Of a DNA stretch of 64,000 bases, positions 55,534 through 63,952 are shown piece by piece. Below the pieces are notes generated by a model. The model did no database searches. It was given only the letters and a program-made list of their open reading frames with translations, and was not told the origin of the DNA. Position numbers and translations under genes: made by a program. The stretch is from Paraburkholderia azotifigens (GTDB lineage Bacteria; Pseudomonadota; Gammaproteobacteria; Burkholderiales; Burkholderiaceae). The DNA lies in the NCBI RefSeq assembly GCF_007995085.1, contig NZ_VOQS01000005.1, forward strand, positions 558,001 through 622,000, written 5' to 3'. The stretch's first letter is position 1, and every line of letters starts with the position of its first letter.

Positions 55534-55691
55534 TGTAGCCTCTATGAGTTACTGGTTTCACTGGTTGGGGACAGCCCATTCGGGAACCATTCCCTGGGTT
55601 GACTTCGTGCCTGGCCTGGGTCGAAGCAGGTCAGGTCTTCAAACAGGAGATACCTTGCGCTTGTCTCCCGTTTTCGCGGCGCCCGTTGGCT

Positions 55692-56327
55692 CTATACGAG
55701 CGCCAACACATCGGCCACGGGACGGCGCGGCTTTTGCGCCCAGTTTCCTGAACGTTCGGCTCCGATGGACAGCAGCAGGACGGGCACTTCGTCTGCGGCC
55801 AGACCGAACTCGCGGTGCACCGCTTCGGCATCGAAACCGATCATCGGTGTCGACCCCAAGCCCAATGAGCGGGCTGCATAGATCATGGCCGCCGCGCCAA
55901 AGGTGGCGGTGCGGACGGCCTCGTCGCGCCTGCGCTGCGGATACGCCATATACAGGTCACGCGCGGGGTTTTCCCATTCCGCAACCATCGCGGCCGGCAT
56001 GACGCCCGCTTTCACCAGCGGCGCCAGGCGCTCCGGTATGACGCTCGTATCGACCAGCTGGCCGCAGACGATGAAAGTCACGGCCGCATCGCTGACTGCG
56101 GGCTGGTTCCAGGCGATCGGACTCAGCCGTGCCTTGGCTTCAGGCGTGCGTACCGCGATGAAGCGCCAGTTCTGCAAGTGAAACGATGTCGGCGCACTGG
56201 TGCCGATCTGAACCAGCTCGCGGATCTGGTCGTCGCTCAAGGTAGCAGCGGGATCGTAGTACTTGGCGGCGCTGCGGCTCAGGATGCATTCGATGACTGG
56301 ATTGTTCATGGTGATTCCATCGTTCAT
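55692..56327 (-). CDS. Nitroreductase-family oxidoreductase
   Basis: 211 residues from ATG 56327 (ribosome site tagga); ATG 56309 is an alternative. FMN-binding nitroreductase fold: ILSRSAAKYYDPAATLSDDQIRELVQIGTSAPTSFHLQNWRFIAVR (FMN-binding Arg-Ser and Ser-His-Gln-Asn-type motif), and late GAAAMIYAARSLGLGSTPMIGFDAEAVHREFGL. It uses NAD(P)H to reduce nitroaromatics, quinones or similar. It lies 230 bp downstream of the AraC regulator gene on the same strand and may be its target. Confidence 0.9.
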   Translation of the reverse strand: MNDGITMNNPVIECILSRSAAKYYDPAATLSDDQIRELVQIGTSAPTSFHLQNWRFIAVRTPEAKARLSPIAWNQPAVSDAAVTFIVCGQLVDTSVIPERLAPLVKAGVMPAAMVAEWENPARDLYMAYPQRRRDEAVRTATFGAAAMIYAARSLGLGSTPMIGFDAEAVHREFGLAADEVPVLLLSIGAERSGNWAQKPRRPVADVLALV

Positions 56328-56556
56328 GACGATTCCTATGGGTGCGGAGAGAGGTTGTGGTACACGGGTGCTTTCGGTGCGAGGTCTTTATCAGGTGATC
56401 GCGAGCCTCTAATTTAGGCTCGCGAGAAAGCAATTTCACGCCTGCATTTACTCAATAAAATATCCAAAAGGATCAAGTGAACGCGGACAACTCTCCTTCA
56501 TTATTTCTAACGCTTCATCCACGCTTCACTGCAGAAAGCGATGCGAGCGTTCGCGG

Positions 56557-57516
56557 CTATGACTGGCCGCTGCGCGCCAGACGGCGCCATTCACCCGGCG
56601 TCATGCCCATCCTGTCGGCAAACAGACGCCGGAATGAAGACACGGACTGATACCCAACCGACTCGGCGACGGCCTCGGTGCTCATCGTCGGCTTCTTCAG
56701 CTCGTTCGCAGCCAGGCTCATGCGAATATCAGTCAGCAGGTCAATGGCCGAGCGCCCAAGCGTGTCCTGGAAGTGGCGCATGAAAGTGGCACGCGACATG
56801 TTGCACAAGCCGGCCAGATCGGGCAGGCTCCAGGGCCGGGTGGGATCGGAGAACATGGCTGAGATGGCGGGCGTCAGTCGTGGATGACCGGCGAGCGCCA
56901 GCAAGCCTGCCGGGGCCCGCCCGGATTCGCTCGCCTCGCGCAGCACGAGGGCGAACAGCGCGGAACTGAGCGCGTTGAGGATTGCGCATCCGCCCACCTT
57001 GTCACCTGTGGACTCTTCACGCATCAGTCCCACAAAGCTGGCGAGTCGATTCGAAGCGGACGCGATATCCGTTTCACCATCGCCATTCATGGTCCGTACC
57101 ACGACGTCTGTGGGCAGGTAATTGCGAATCAGCCGATCATGGGGCGGCTCAATAAAAAATCGCCCGCACAGCATGTCCAGAGGTTCGCCCTTGCTATCGT
57201 TCGCGCTGAGCGTCAACCCAGCAGAACTTTCGCGTTCGAAAGTGGGCCCAGGAGCACGTCCGCTGCCGTCGTGAAGAACGTGCGCCGATCCGCGAGGCAT
57301 CAGTACGATATCGCCGGCCACCAGCTCTCTGACCGTCCCTGTCTCCGGATTCTCGACGATGGCCCGTCCCTTCAGTACGACGTGGTAGGGAATCTCATTC
57401 GCCGCCGACTCCGCCCAGGCCACACGCCATGGCGCGCCATAGGTGCACCGGACCTCCAGCCGGCCGGTGACGGTGATCATTTTCAGCAGGTGACTCAGCC
57501 AGTCGACTTGGGACAT
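56557..57516 (-). CDS. AraC-family regulator with cupin_6 domain (RclR-like)
   Basis: 319 residues. The N-terminal cupin_6 domain (about 5-195; LLKMITVTGRLEVRCTYGAPWRVAW, GDIVLMPRGSAHVLHDG, LDMLCGRFFIEPP) resembles RclR-type sensors, in which cysteines sense reactive chlorine. C24 and C116 are present here. The C-terminal HTH (about 215-315) reads WSLPDLAGLCNMSRATFMRHFQDTLGRSAIDLLTDIRM and VAESVGYQSVSSFRRLFADRMGMTPGEWRR. It precedes nitroreductase, AhpD-like, GST-like and cupin genes on the same strand and is a candidate activator of a redox-stress or electrophile response. Confidence 0.9.
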   Translation of the reverse strand: MSQVDWLSHLLKMITVTGRLEVRCTYGAPWRVAWAESAANEIPYHVVLKGRAIVENPETGTVRELVAGDIVLMPRGSAHVLHDGSGRAPGPTFERESSAGLTLSANDSKGEPLDMLCGRFFIEPPHDRLIRNYLPTDVVVRTMNGDGETDIASASNRLASFVGLMREESTGDKVGGCAILNALSSALFALVLREASESGRAPAGLLALAGHPRLTPAISAMFSDPTRPWSLPDLAGLCNMSRATFMRHFQDTLGRSAIDLLTDIRMSLAANELKKPTMSTEAVAESVGYQSVSSFRRLFADRMGMTPGEWRRLARSGQS

Positions 57517-57642
57517 AGTGCTCCGTTAGGCCTCGGCACAGGAAACATCGGAATGTGATCAGGCTATTTGCGCCAGCCTTCATGTGAAGATTGGCTGATT
57601 GAGCGCCGCTTTCTTCAGCTTCGCAATCAGCGTCGGACCATT

Positions 57643-58337
57643 TCAGCGGCCGGCACTTTGCCCGCCGTCGACGTGCAGGATCTCTCCCGTGATAAACGGT
57701 GCGGAATCGAGAAAGACAATCGCGTCCGCGATATCGCGCATCTCCCCGATGCGTCCCAGAGGATTAAACGCCCCGAGTGCATCATGAGTCTCCCGTGCGT
57801 GCATCGGCGATCTGATGATTCCGGGCGCAACAGCATTCACGCGAACTCCCTTCTGCGCGTACTCGATTGCCAGCGACTTTGTGGCTGCGTTCAGACCGCC
57901 TTTAGTCAACGCCGCCAGTACTGAATATACGCCGCTGTATGCAGTGTCAGCGATGCTGGCGGTCACGCTAACCACGTGTCCTTTCGCATGCCTCTCCATT
58001 TCGGCGATGGCGAGTTGCGTGATGTAAAAGAAGCCCCTCATATTCACGTCCATCACGGCAGCGTAGTCTTCCGAGGTGTGTTCGGTGAAAGGCTTTCCAA
58101 TGTAAATGCCCGCGTTGTTCACAAGCGTATCGATCCCGCCAAATCGGGCGATGGCCTGGGAAATGACGCGCTTTGCGACGGCGGGATCACTGATGTCGCC
58201 GGCTACCGTCAGGACGTTTGCGTCGCCCGACGGCTTGATCGGACGGCATAGTCGAGCTCGCGAAATGCCCGAACGATCGCGGCGCCAATCCCGCGTGACG
58301 CGCCGGTAACGACGACAACCTTTCGTGACGTGCTCAT
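57643..58337 (-). pseudogene. Frameshifted SDR oxidoreductase
   Basis: From ATG 58337 the text is MSTSRKVVVVTGASRGIGAAIVRAFRELDYAVR, a normal SDR start. The frame breaks near 58241-58244 and continues in another frame as PIKPSGDANVLTVAGDISDPAVAKRVI ... VNNAGIYIGKPFTEHT to the end (GEILHVDGGQSAGR). Some residues of the NADP loop also appear lost, so this is a small deletion rather than one base. The catalytic Ser/Tyr region (SVTASIADTAYSGVYSVLAALTKGG) has Val where Tyr and part of the YxxxK motif are expected, further evidence of decay. Confidence 0.82.
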
Positions 58338-58350
58338 ACTTGAGTACCTT

Positions 58351-58641
58351 TTAACGTGATGGCCTCTGGAGATAGCCGGATACTGCGGAAGCCAGCATCA
58401 TCCGATGGTGATTGACGGGCACTTGCGATCGATATGCACGCGGACGAAATACCGAATCTCCGCGCCGTATCGGCTTACCGGACAGAACACATATGGCATC
58501 CGCGCGCGCGAGACCGATCCCCCAGATCTGATTGGCGTAATGACCCAGACAGGGATCACTCCAGCGTATGCTGATCGTCGTCGACGACAGCCTCTCCACG
58601 ATTGAGATGTGCGAGGGCGAACGTTCGTTTTGCAGGGTCAT
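58351..58641 (-). CDS. DUF3331 domain-containing protein
   Basis: 96 residues. The text TISIRWSDPCLGHYANQIWGIGLARADAICVLSGKPIRRGDSVFRPRAYRSQVPVNHHRMMLASAV is the DUF3331 pattern, a small family largely confined to Burkholderia. C (AICVLSGKPIRRGD) and H (NHHRM) positions could bind metal. Full members are somewhat longer at the N-terminus, so the start is uncertain or shortened. It lies 13 bp upstream of the broken SDR gene on the same strand. Function unknown. Confidence 0.72.
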   Translation of the reverse strand: MTLQNERSPSHISIVERLSSTTISIRWSDPCLGHYANQIWGIGLARADAICVLSGKPIRRGDSVFRPRAYRSQVPVNHHRMMLASAVSGYLQRPSR

Positions 58642-58687
58642 ACATCGCTGATCATCAAAACCTTGCTGGTTGCTGTCTTTCGTCTGC

Positions 58688-59320
58688 TCAAACAGAATTG
58701 CACGCGAGGCTTACCATCGCCGGTTGGATCGTGGCGATGAGCGAGCGGCGAATGTCGGCCGCGCGAGCATCATCGATGAAGGCGGTGGCCTGCAACGGCA
58801 GATAGTGGACTGTATTGAGCCCGATGCAGCCAAGTACAGCGGAAAGATAGGACGTAAGGAAATCCGGCTGATTGGCGCCGTCACCCGTGAACACACCACC
58901 CGAAGCGATCCCAGCGAACACCGGCCGGTCCCGAAGCATGCCGACCTTCCCAGCGGGTGTCGACTTCATCGTGCGGCCGACACGGAGGATCTGATCGATC
59001 CATGCCTTCAGGACGGACGGGACCGTGAAGTTGTTCATCGGCGTTCCGATGACGACGACATCGGATTGCTCGACCTCTTGTATGAGTCGCTCGGCCAGAA
59101 GCACTGCGTCGGCGGACCGCCCTGCAGCGGCCAGTGAGGCCGGCGTCGAGAGCGCGGCGGCATAGGCGGCTTCCGTATGAGGTATCGGCTCATACCCCAG
59201 ATCCCGGCGGCGAATATGAGCTTCAGGGAGGATCGTGAGAAGCTTCTCGACGATCGCTGCCGACAACTGCCGACTGTGCGACTCCCGTCGCGGGCTGCAA
59301 TCGATATGCAGGATATTCAT
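58688..59320 (-). CDS. azoR: FMN-dependent NADH-azoreductase (AzoR family)
   Basis: 210 residues. Flavodoxin-like fold: FMN phosphate loop IDCSPRRESHSRQLSAAIVEKL, then VVVIGTPMNNFTVPSVLKAWIDQILRVGRTM (PMYNF-like FMN contact) and ASGGVFTGDGAN. It reduces azo compounds and quinones with NADH. It starts 178 bp from the divergent MocR-type gene, with two 12-bp direct repeats near the latter, so it is the probable target of that regulator. Confidence 0.9.
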   Translation of the reverse strand: MNILHIDCSPRRESHSRQLSAAIVEKLLTILPEAHIRRRDLGYEPIPHTEAAYAAALSTPASLAAAGRSADAVLLAERLIQEVEQSDVVVIGTPMNNFTVPSVLKAWIDQILRVGRTMKSTPAGKVGMLRDRPVFAGIASGGVFTGDGANQPDFLTSYLSAVLGCIGLNTVHYLPLQATAFIDDARAADIRRSLIATIQPAMVSLACNSV

Positions 59321-59420
59321 TCCTCTTTCTCCGGCCGCTTCACTTCACAGAGGCAGTGGCGGCATACAGTTCGAATGTTCATGGTGATCGGCCTCCGCGT
59401 TGGTCCAGCGTTTGTATCAA

Positions 59421-59457
59421 CGATGGTGCGAATATTCTGTACGATCGATGGTGCGAA
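59421..59457 (+). promoter_or_regulatory. Direct repeat, candidate MocR operator
   Basis: CGATGGTGCGAA occurs at 59421-59432 and again at 59446-59457, a perfect 12-bp direct repeat with a 25-bp period. It lies between the divergent azoreductase (59320) and MocR (59499) starts. MocR regulators typically bind paired sites in such intergenic regions. Confidence 0.55.
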
Positions 59458-59498
59458 CAAAAGAACCAAGATCCCTCACTTTTGTGTGTACCAAGAAC

Positions 59499-60910
59499 AT
59501 GGATTCGGACTTGCAGATTCAGCTCGACCGGACAGCGAAGCTGTCTCTGGCAGAACAGATTCGTGAAAGCATCAGCAGGGCCATCGAGTCAGGCCTGCTT
59601 GCCCCCGGCACCCGCTTGCCGTCGTGGCAGGACCTGGCCGCGCAGCTCGGCGTGGCGCGCGGAACAGTTCAGGCGGCATATGAGCGCTTGTCCGACGCGC
59701 AGATGATCGAAACATTCGGGGCAGGGGGCACCCGTGTGGCCCCGCGGCTGCGTGTGGCGGCGACTCAACCCAAAGCGCCGCAGCTCGGAGCGTTTATGCG
59801 GGCGTATGAGGAGATGAACGCGGGACCGGCGATCTTTCAGCTTGGCATTCCGGCGTTTGAAGGGCTGCCGGAGAAGCTTTTTTCACGGGCGCGCTCTTCC
59901 AATCTTCTGAAAACCGGATACTTATCGTCGCTGCTCTATCCCGATCCACGAGGGGAGTTCGAACTGCGCAGAGAGATCGCGGGCAATCTCTCCATCGCCA
60001 GAAACTTTCACTGCCATCCTGAGCAGGTGTTTATCACTTCAGGATACAGCTCGGGCTTAGGCATGGCATTGCGGGTGTTAGGTTTGGACGGTAAGAAAGT
60101 CTGGATGGAAGAGCCCGGTTTCATGGTCACCCGCAAAGGTCTGGAACTCGCGCGTTTGCATATCGTGCCGGTGCCGGTGGATGCAGACGGTCTCAACGTC
60201 GACTATGGTATCGAGAAGGCCGCGGACGCCGCGTTAGCCGTCTTGACGCCCGGTCAACAGGCCCCCTCGGCTCGACCCTGTCTCTGAGGCGACGTCTTCA
60301 GCTGCTTGAATGGGCGGCCGCGAGCGGTGCCTGGATCATCGAAGATGACTACCTCGGCGAGCTTCAACTGCAAGGCAGGCCGGCACCTGCCATGGCCTCG
60401 CTGGGCGAGGGCAAACGGGTCATCCACATCGGTTCCTTCAGCAAGACTGTTAGCCCCGCTCTGCGGCTTGGATTCGTCGTGGCGCCTGCCGAGCTGGCCA
60501 ACGCATTCTCCGAGGTCGCCGCGACGCTTGCCCCCGCGCCATCACCCGTCATTCAGCTCGCCACGGCTCAATTCATGCGTGACGGTCACTACATCCGGCG
60601 CGTGCGTCGGCTCAAGCGGCTATATTCCGCCCAGCGTGACGCGCTATGCGAGCAGTTGCGAATGCACGACGCGCAGTGGGTTAACGCCGGCCTGGCAGTC
60701 CTTCTCCGGCTCCCGGACGGCGCGCCCGACGTGCGGATCGTTCGTGAAGCGATGACCGTTGGCATAGCGCCATCGCCCTTGTCCGTGTGGTTCGCGAATC
60801 CGTCCTGGACTTTACCTGGCCTGTTGCTCGGGGTTGCTACGGCGCCTGAACAGCACCTTGCCGCATCGTGTCAGCGGCTGTTCGAGATCATTGACCGATA
60901 TCGCTCCTGA
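59499..60910 (+). pseudogene. MocR-type (GntR-aminotransferase) regulator, frameshifted
   Basis: The first part (59499-60287) has a GntR winged helix (LAEQIRESISRAIESGLLAPGTRLPSWQDLAAQLGVARGTVQAAYERL) and the first half of a fold-type I aminotransferase domain (YPDPRGEFELRREIAGNL, ITSGYSSGLGMALRVLG). It stops early after LTPGQQAP. The expected continuation (GSTLSLRRRLQLLEWAAASG, the PLP lysine in HIGSFSKTVSPALRLGFVV, to 60910) lies in another frame. One extra C in the run at 60262-60266 would restore QAPLGSTLS. Both halves are otherwise well preserved, so the lesion is recent, phase-variable, or a sequencing error. Confidence 0.85.
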
Positions 60911-60950
60911 AACATGCCGTCACTTCACTGAATTCGACGGCAAGTGTCGA

Positions 60951-61634
60951 TCAGTCGACGTAGCGTAACCCAAGCGTTTCCAATGGCTTGCGCATCTGAT
61001 ACATGTCCAGGCCAAGCACGCCCGACGCCAGCTTCGCGCGCTTCTCTTCTTCAAAGGACTCGCGCGCGAGCGCTTTTTCCAGCACCTGTGCCGCCAATGC
61101 GGCCGGCACCGCGACCACGCCATCGTCATCCGCGACGATCACGTCGCCCGGATGCACCAGGCCGCCCGCGCACACCACGGGAATGTTCACCGAGCCGAGC
61201 GTCGCCTTCACCGTGCCCTTCGACGAAATCGCCTTGCTCCACACGGGAAACTGCATCCCGGTGAGCACGCGCACGTCGCGCACGCCGCCGTCGATGATCA
61301 GCGCACGCGCACCGCGCGCCTTGAAGCTCGTCGCCAGCAGATCGCCGAAGAAGCCGTCCGTGTTGTCCGTCGTGCAGGCCGCGACGACGATATCGCCGGG
61401 CTGGATCTGTTCGGCGGCGACGTGCAGCATCCAGTTGTCGCCCGGTTGCAGCAGCACCGTGACGGCCGTGCCGCCGACCTGCGCGCCCGCATAGACCGGC
61501 CGCATGTACGGCTTCAGCAGGCCGACGCGTCCCATCGCTTCGTGCACCGTCGCGCTGCCGAGCGCGCCGAGCTTCGCCGCGACGTCGCCGTCCGCGCGCC
61601 TGATGTTGCGATACACCACTCCGAGTTCGTACAT
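60951..61634 (-). CDS. ligK: 4-carboxy-4-hydroxy-2-oxoadipate aldolase, copy 2
   Basis: 227 residues, identical to copy 1 (16575-17258) except for the last 15 or so: [15 protein letters not shown] here against [15 protein letters not shown]. The 3' coding end also differs at the DNA level in many synonymous positions. A GTG 6 bp upstream is ignored in favour of ATG 61634, as in copy 1. It follows ligJ copy 2 with the same 2-bp spacing. Convergent with the MocR gene (40-bp gap). No binding-protein-like gene follows here, unlike copy 1. Confidence 0.93.
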   Translation of the reverse strand: MYELGVVYRNIRRADGDVAAKLGALGSATVHEAMGRVGLLKPYMRPVYAGAQVGGTAVTVLLQPGDNWMLHVAAEQIQPGDIVVAACTTDNTDGFFGDLLATSFKARGARALIIDGGVRDVRVLTGMQFPVWSKAISSKGTVKATLGSVNIPVVCAGGLVHPGDVIVADDDGVVAVPAALAAQVLEKALARESFEEEKRAKLASGVLGLDMYQMRKPLETLGLRYVD

Positions 61635-62661
61635 GTTCACTTTCCTTGAGCTTTGAGCGCGGCATCGAGGCGTGGATATACACGCCGCGCATTGCCTTCA
61701 TAAATCTTGTAGCGCTGTTCGGGATTCATATCGGCGGCTTCGACATAGCGCTTCGTATCGTCGAAATAGTGGCCCGTCTGCGGATCGATACCGCGCACCG
61801 CGCCGATCATTTCGCTGGCGAACAGGATGTTGTCGACGGGAATCACGTTCGTCAGCAGATCGATGCCCGGCTGGTGATACACGCAGGTGTCGAAGAAGAT
61901 GTTGTTGAGCAGATGCTCCTGCAACGGCGGCTTCTTCATTTCCTGCGCGAGTCCGCGAAAACGTCCCCAGTGATACGGCACCGCGCCGCCGCCGTGCGGA
62001 ATCACGAAGCGCAGGCTCGGGAAATCGCGGAACAGGTCCGAGCTCAGGCATTGCATGAACGCCGTCGTGTCCGCGTTCAGGTAATGCGCGCCCGTGGTGT
62101 GGAAGCAGGCGTTGCAGCTCGTGCTGACGTGCACCATCGCAGGAATGTCGTACTCGACCATCTTTTCGTAGATCGGGTACCAGTAGCGGTCGGACAGCGG
62201 CGGGCTGGTCCAGTGGCCGCCCGACGGATCGGGATTCAGATTGATCGCGACATTGCCGTACTGCTCGACGCATTTCACGAGTTCGGGAATGCAGGTGGCG
62301 ATATCCACACCCGGGCTTTGCGGCAGCATCGCGGCGGGAATGAAATGCCCGGGAAAGAGCTGGCTCACGCGATAGCACAGCTCGTTGCAGATCGCGGCCC
62401 ATGTGCTCGACACCTCGAAGTCGCCGATGTGATGCGCCATGAAGCTCGCGCGCGGGCTGAACACGGTCAGGTCGAGGCCGCGCTCGCGCATCAGACGCAA
62501 CTGGTTCTGCTCGATCGATTCGCGCAGCTCGTCGTCGCTGATATGCAGCTCGGACGCCTTCGGCATGTCCGACGGATGGTTGATGCCAGCAATCTGGCGG
62601 TTGCGCCACGTTTCCAGCGCTTTTGGCGCAGTCGTGTAGTGGCCGTGAATGTCGATGATCA
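61006..62661. repeat. Right arm of the 1656-bp near-perfect inverted repeat (ligJ-ligK)
   Basis: Inverted partner of 15548-17203 with the same length; two base differences were seen, both near the ligJ 5' end. The pair encloses 43.8 kb (17204-61005), a segment that homologous recombination could invert. Confidence 0.92.
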
Positions 62662-62668
62662 ATTGCAT
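61637..62668 (-). CDS. ligJ: 4-oxalomesaconate hydratase, copy 2
   Basis: 343 residues from ATG 62668, with N-terminus [13 protein letters not shown] against [11 protein letters not shown] in copy 1; thereafter identical apart from Thr for Ala in [10 protein letters not shown]. The ribosome site is caggag. The start lies 42 bp after the porin stop, so porin-ligJ-ligK is probably one transcript. There is no dioxygenase next to this copy. It may serve another upper pathway giving 4-oxalomesaconate, or simply raise dosage. Confidence 0.9.
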   Translation of the reverse strand: MQLIIDIHGHYTTAPKALETWRNRQIAGINHPSDMPKASELHISDDELRESIEQNQLRLMRERGLDLTVFSPRASFMAHHIGDFEVSSTWAAICNELCYRVSQLFPGHFIPAAMLPQSPGVDIATCIPELVKCVEQYGNVAINLNPDPSGGHWTSPPLSDRYWYPIYEKMVEYDIPAMVHVSTSCNACFHTTGAHYLNADTTAFMQCLSSDLFRDFPSLRFVIPHGGGAVPYHWGRFRGLAQEMKKPPLQEHLLNNIFFDTCVYHQPGIDLLTNVIPVDNILFASEMIGAVRGIDPQTGHYFDDTKRYVEAADMNPEQRYKIYEGNARRVYPRLDAALKAQGK

Positions 62669-62710
62669 GCTCCTGCGTGAAATGCGTTGCGGCCCGCGTC
62701 AGCGGTCGCG

Positions 62711-63778
62711 TTAGAACAGATGGTTGATGCCGACCGTCACGGCGGTCTGGCTCGATGCGCCGGCCGGGTTTAACGTGCTGACCACCGCGTGCCGGTATGA
62801 CGTGTAGTCGCCTTCGGCATAGAGGGTGGTGCGTTTGGACAGCAGGTAGGCGAGCGACAGCACGGACAGCCCGCGTCGCCCGGATTTGTCGGTGGACACA
62901 TTAGTCTGGTAGTACGCGCCGCGAAACACAAGGTAAGGCGTCACGGTCCATGCAATGCCGCCGAAGCCGTTGTTCGTGACCGTATGCGGCGCACCCTGAT
63001 TCTCCTGGTCCTCCGACATGAAGCCGCCCGATAGACGAACGGGACCAAGCTGGTAACTCGCGCCGACCATGTAGTAGCTGTCGCCGACATAGGACTTGCC
63101 GACGAGCAGGTTACGATGCCCATAGACGCCGCCGATACCGATGGGGCCCGTCGCATAGTTCAGGCCGACCGAACGCGCTGCGCCGCTGCTGAAGTCGCCC
63201 GCCACGCCGCCGAACGAGTTGTCCACTTCCAGGAGCACCGGTCCGAAGTTGTTCTTGTACTTCACGTCGTTGTTGTTGCGCGTGCCGTTCGATGCCACTG
63301 TCAAAGGGATGATCGGCGTGAAGTGGAAGCCGTACGGATCATAGAAACCGATGATGTCGTGCGCGATCGTGTACTGACGCCCAAGATCGAACGAGCCATA
63401 TGTTTTGTGACCGATGCCCACGAACGACTGCCGGTTGAACTCCGTGCCTGTCGTGTTATCGAACTGGCCGTTTCCGAGATTGAAACCGCTCTCGAGCAGA
63501 AAGTGCGCATTCCATCCGTCGCCAAGATCTTCTTTCGCGCGGAAGTCCAGCTTGTTCGAACTGTAGTAGCCGTTCGAATTCATCGTCGTAACCGAACCGC
63601 CCCCGGCGGCCGCATTGGTCTGGTGACGCACGCCGCCGTCGACGGTACCGTAAAGCTGTACGCTCGATTGCGCATGCACGGGTGTCGTCGCGAGCATGCC
63701 GATCGTCGTCGCGAGCATGCCGATCGTCGTCGATACACCCAGTCCCAGTCCGATGCGATTCTTCCACTTGCTTCTCAC
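62711..63778 (-). CDS. Gram-negative general porin (OmpC-like, Burkholderia type)
   Basis: 355 residues from GTG 63778 (AGGAGA 5 nt upstream). The signal peptide starts RSKWKNRIGLGLG and ends TPVHAQ. The mature start SSVQLYGTVDGGVRHQTNA is the usual first beta strand of porin_4 proteins. Further landmarks are NKLDFRAKEDLGDGWNAHFLLESGFNLGNG, FNRQSFVGIGHKTYGSFDLGRQYT and the final strand TAVTVGINHLF ending in Phe. A 21-bp tandem duplication in the signal region repeats TIGMLAT. As first gene before ligJ-ligK it may admit aromatic or tricarboxylic acids (inference). Confidence 0.92.
   Translation of the reverse strand: MRSKWKNRIGLGLGVSTTIGMLATTIGMLATTPVHAQSSVQLYGTVDGGVRHQTNAAAGGGSVTTMNSNGYYSSNKLDFRAKEDLGDGWNAHFLLESGFNLGNGQFDNTTGTEFNRQSFVGIGHKTYGSFDLGRQYTIAHDIIGFYDPYGFHFTPIIPLTVASNGTRNNNDVKYKNNFGPVLLEVDNSFGGVAGDFSSGAARSVGLNYATGPIGIGGVYGHRNLLVGKSYVGDSYYMVGASYQLGPVRLSGGFMSEDQENQGAPHTVTNNGFGGIAWTVTPYLVFRGAYYQTNVSTDKSGRRGLSVLSLAYLLSKRTTLYAEGDYTSYRHAVVSTLNPAGASSQTAVTVGINHLF
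63684..63725. repeat. 21-bp tandem duplication in the porin signal peptide
   Basis: Two perfect copies of GTCGTCGCGAGCATGCCGATC, in frame, encoding a repeated TIGMLAT-type heptapeptide. It lengthens the hydrophobic core of the signal peptide to an unusual extent while leaving the cleavage region intact. Confidence 0.85.
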
Positions 63779-63917
63779 AGCTGTCTCCTGTCTTTGATGT
63801 TTTATCGTTGAGTGACGGAATCTTTCACCTGATCTGACGATTTCCGCCATTATGTTTGACGCTTTTAAATATTACGGATAGCTAATCAATGAATATGCTT
63901 GAGTGGATGAACATGAA

Positions 63918-63945
63918 CGGACGGCGCGAGCAATTGCGCCGTCCG
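63918..63945 (-). terminator. Hairpin, possible terminator of a gene entering from the right
   Basis: 10-bp perfect stem CGGACGGCGC/GCGCCGTCCG with the 8-nt loop GAGCAATT, just after the stop codon at 63953-63955 on the minus strand. No T tract. Confidence 0.4.
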
Positions 63946-63952
63946 CGCGAAT

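Noticed and set aside
60915..60942. 7-bp inverted repeat between MocR and ligK copy 2 as terminator
   Set aside because: Short stem, 14-nt loop and no T tract; not distinguishable from chance at this GC.
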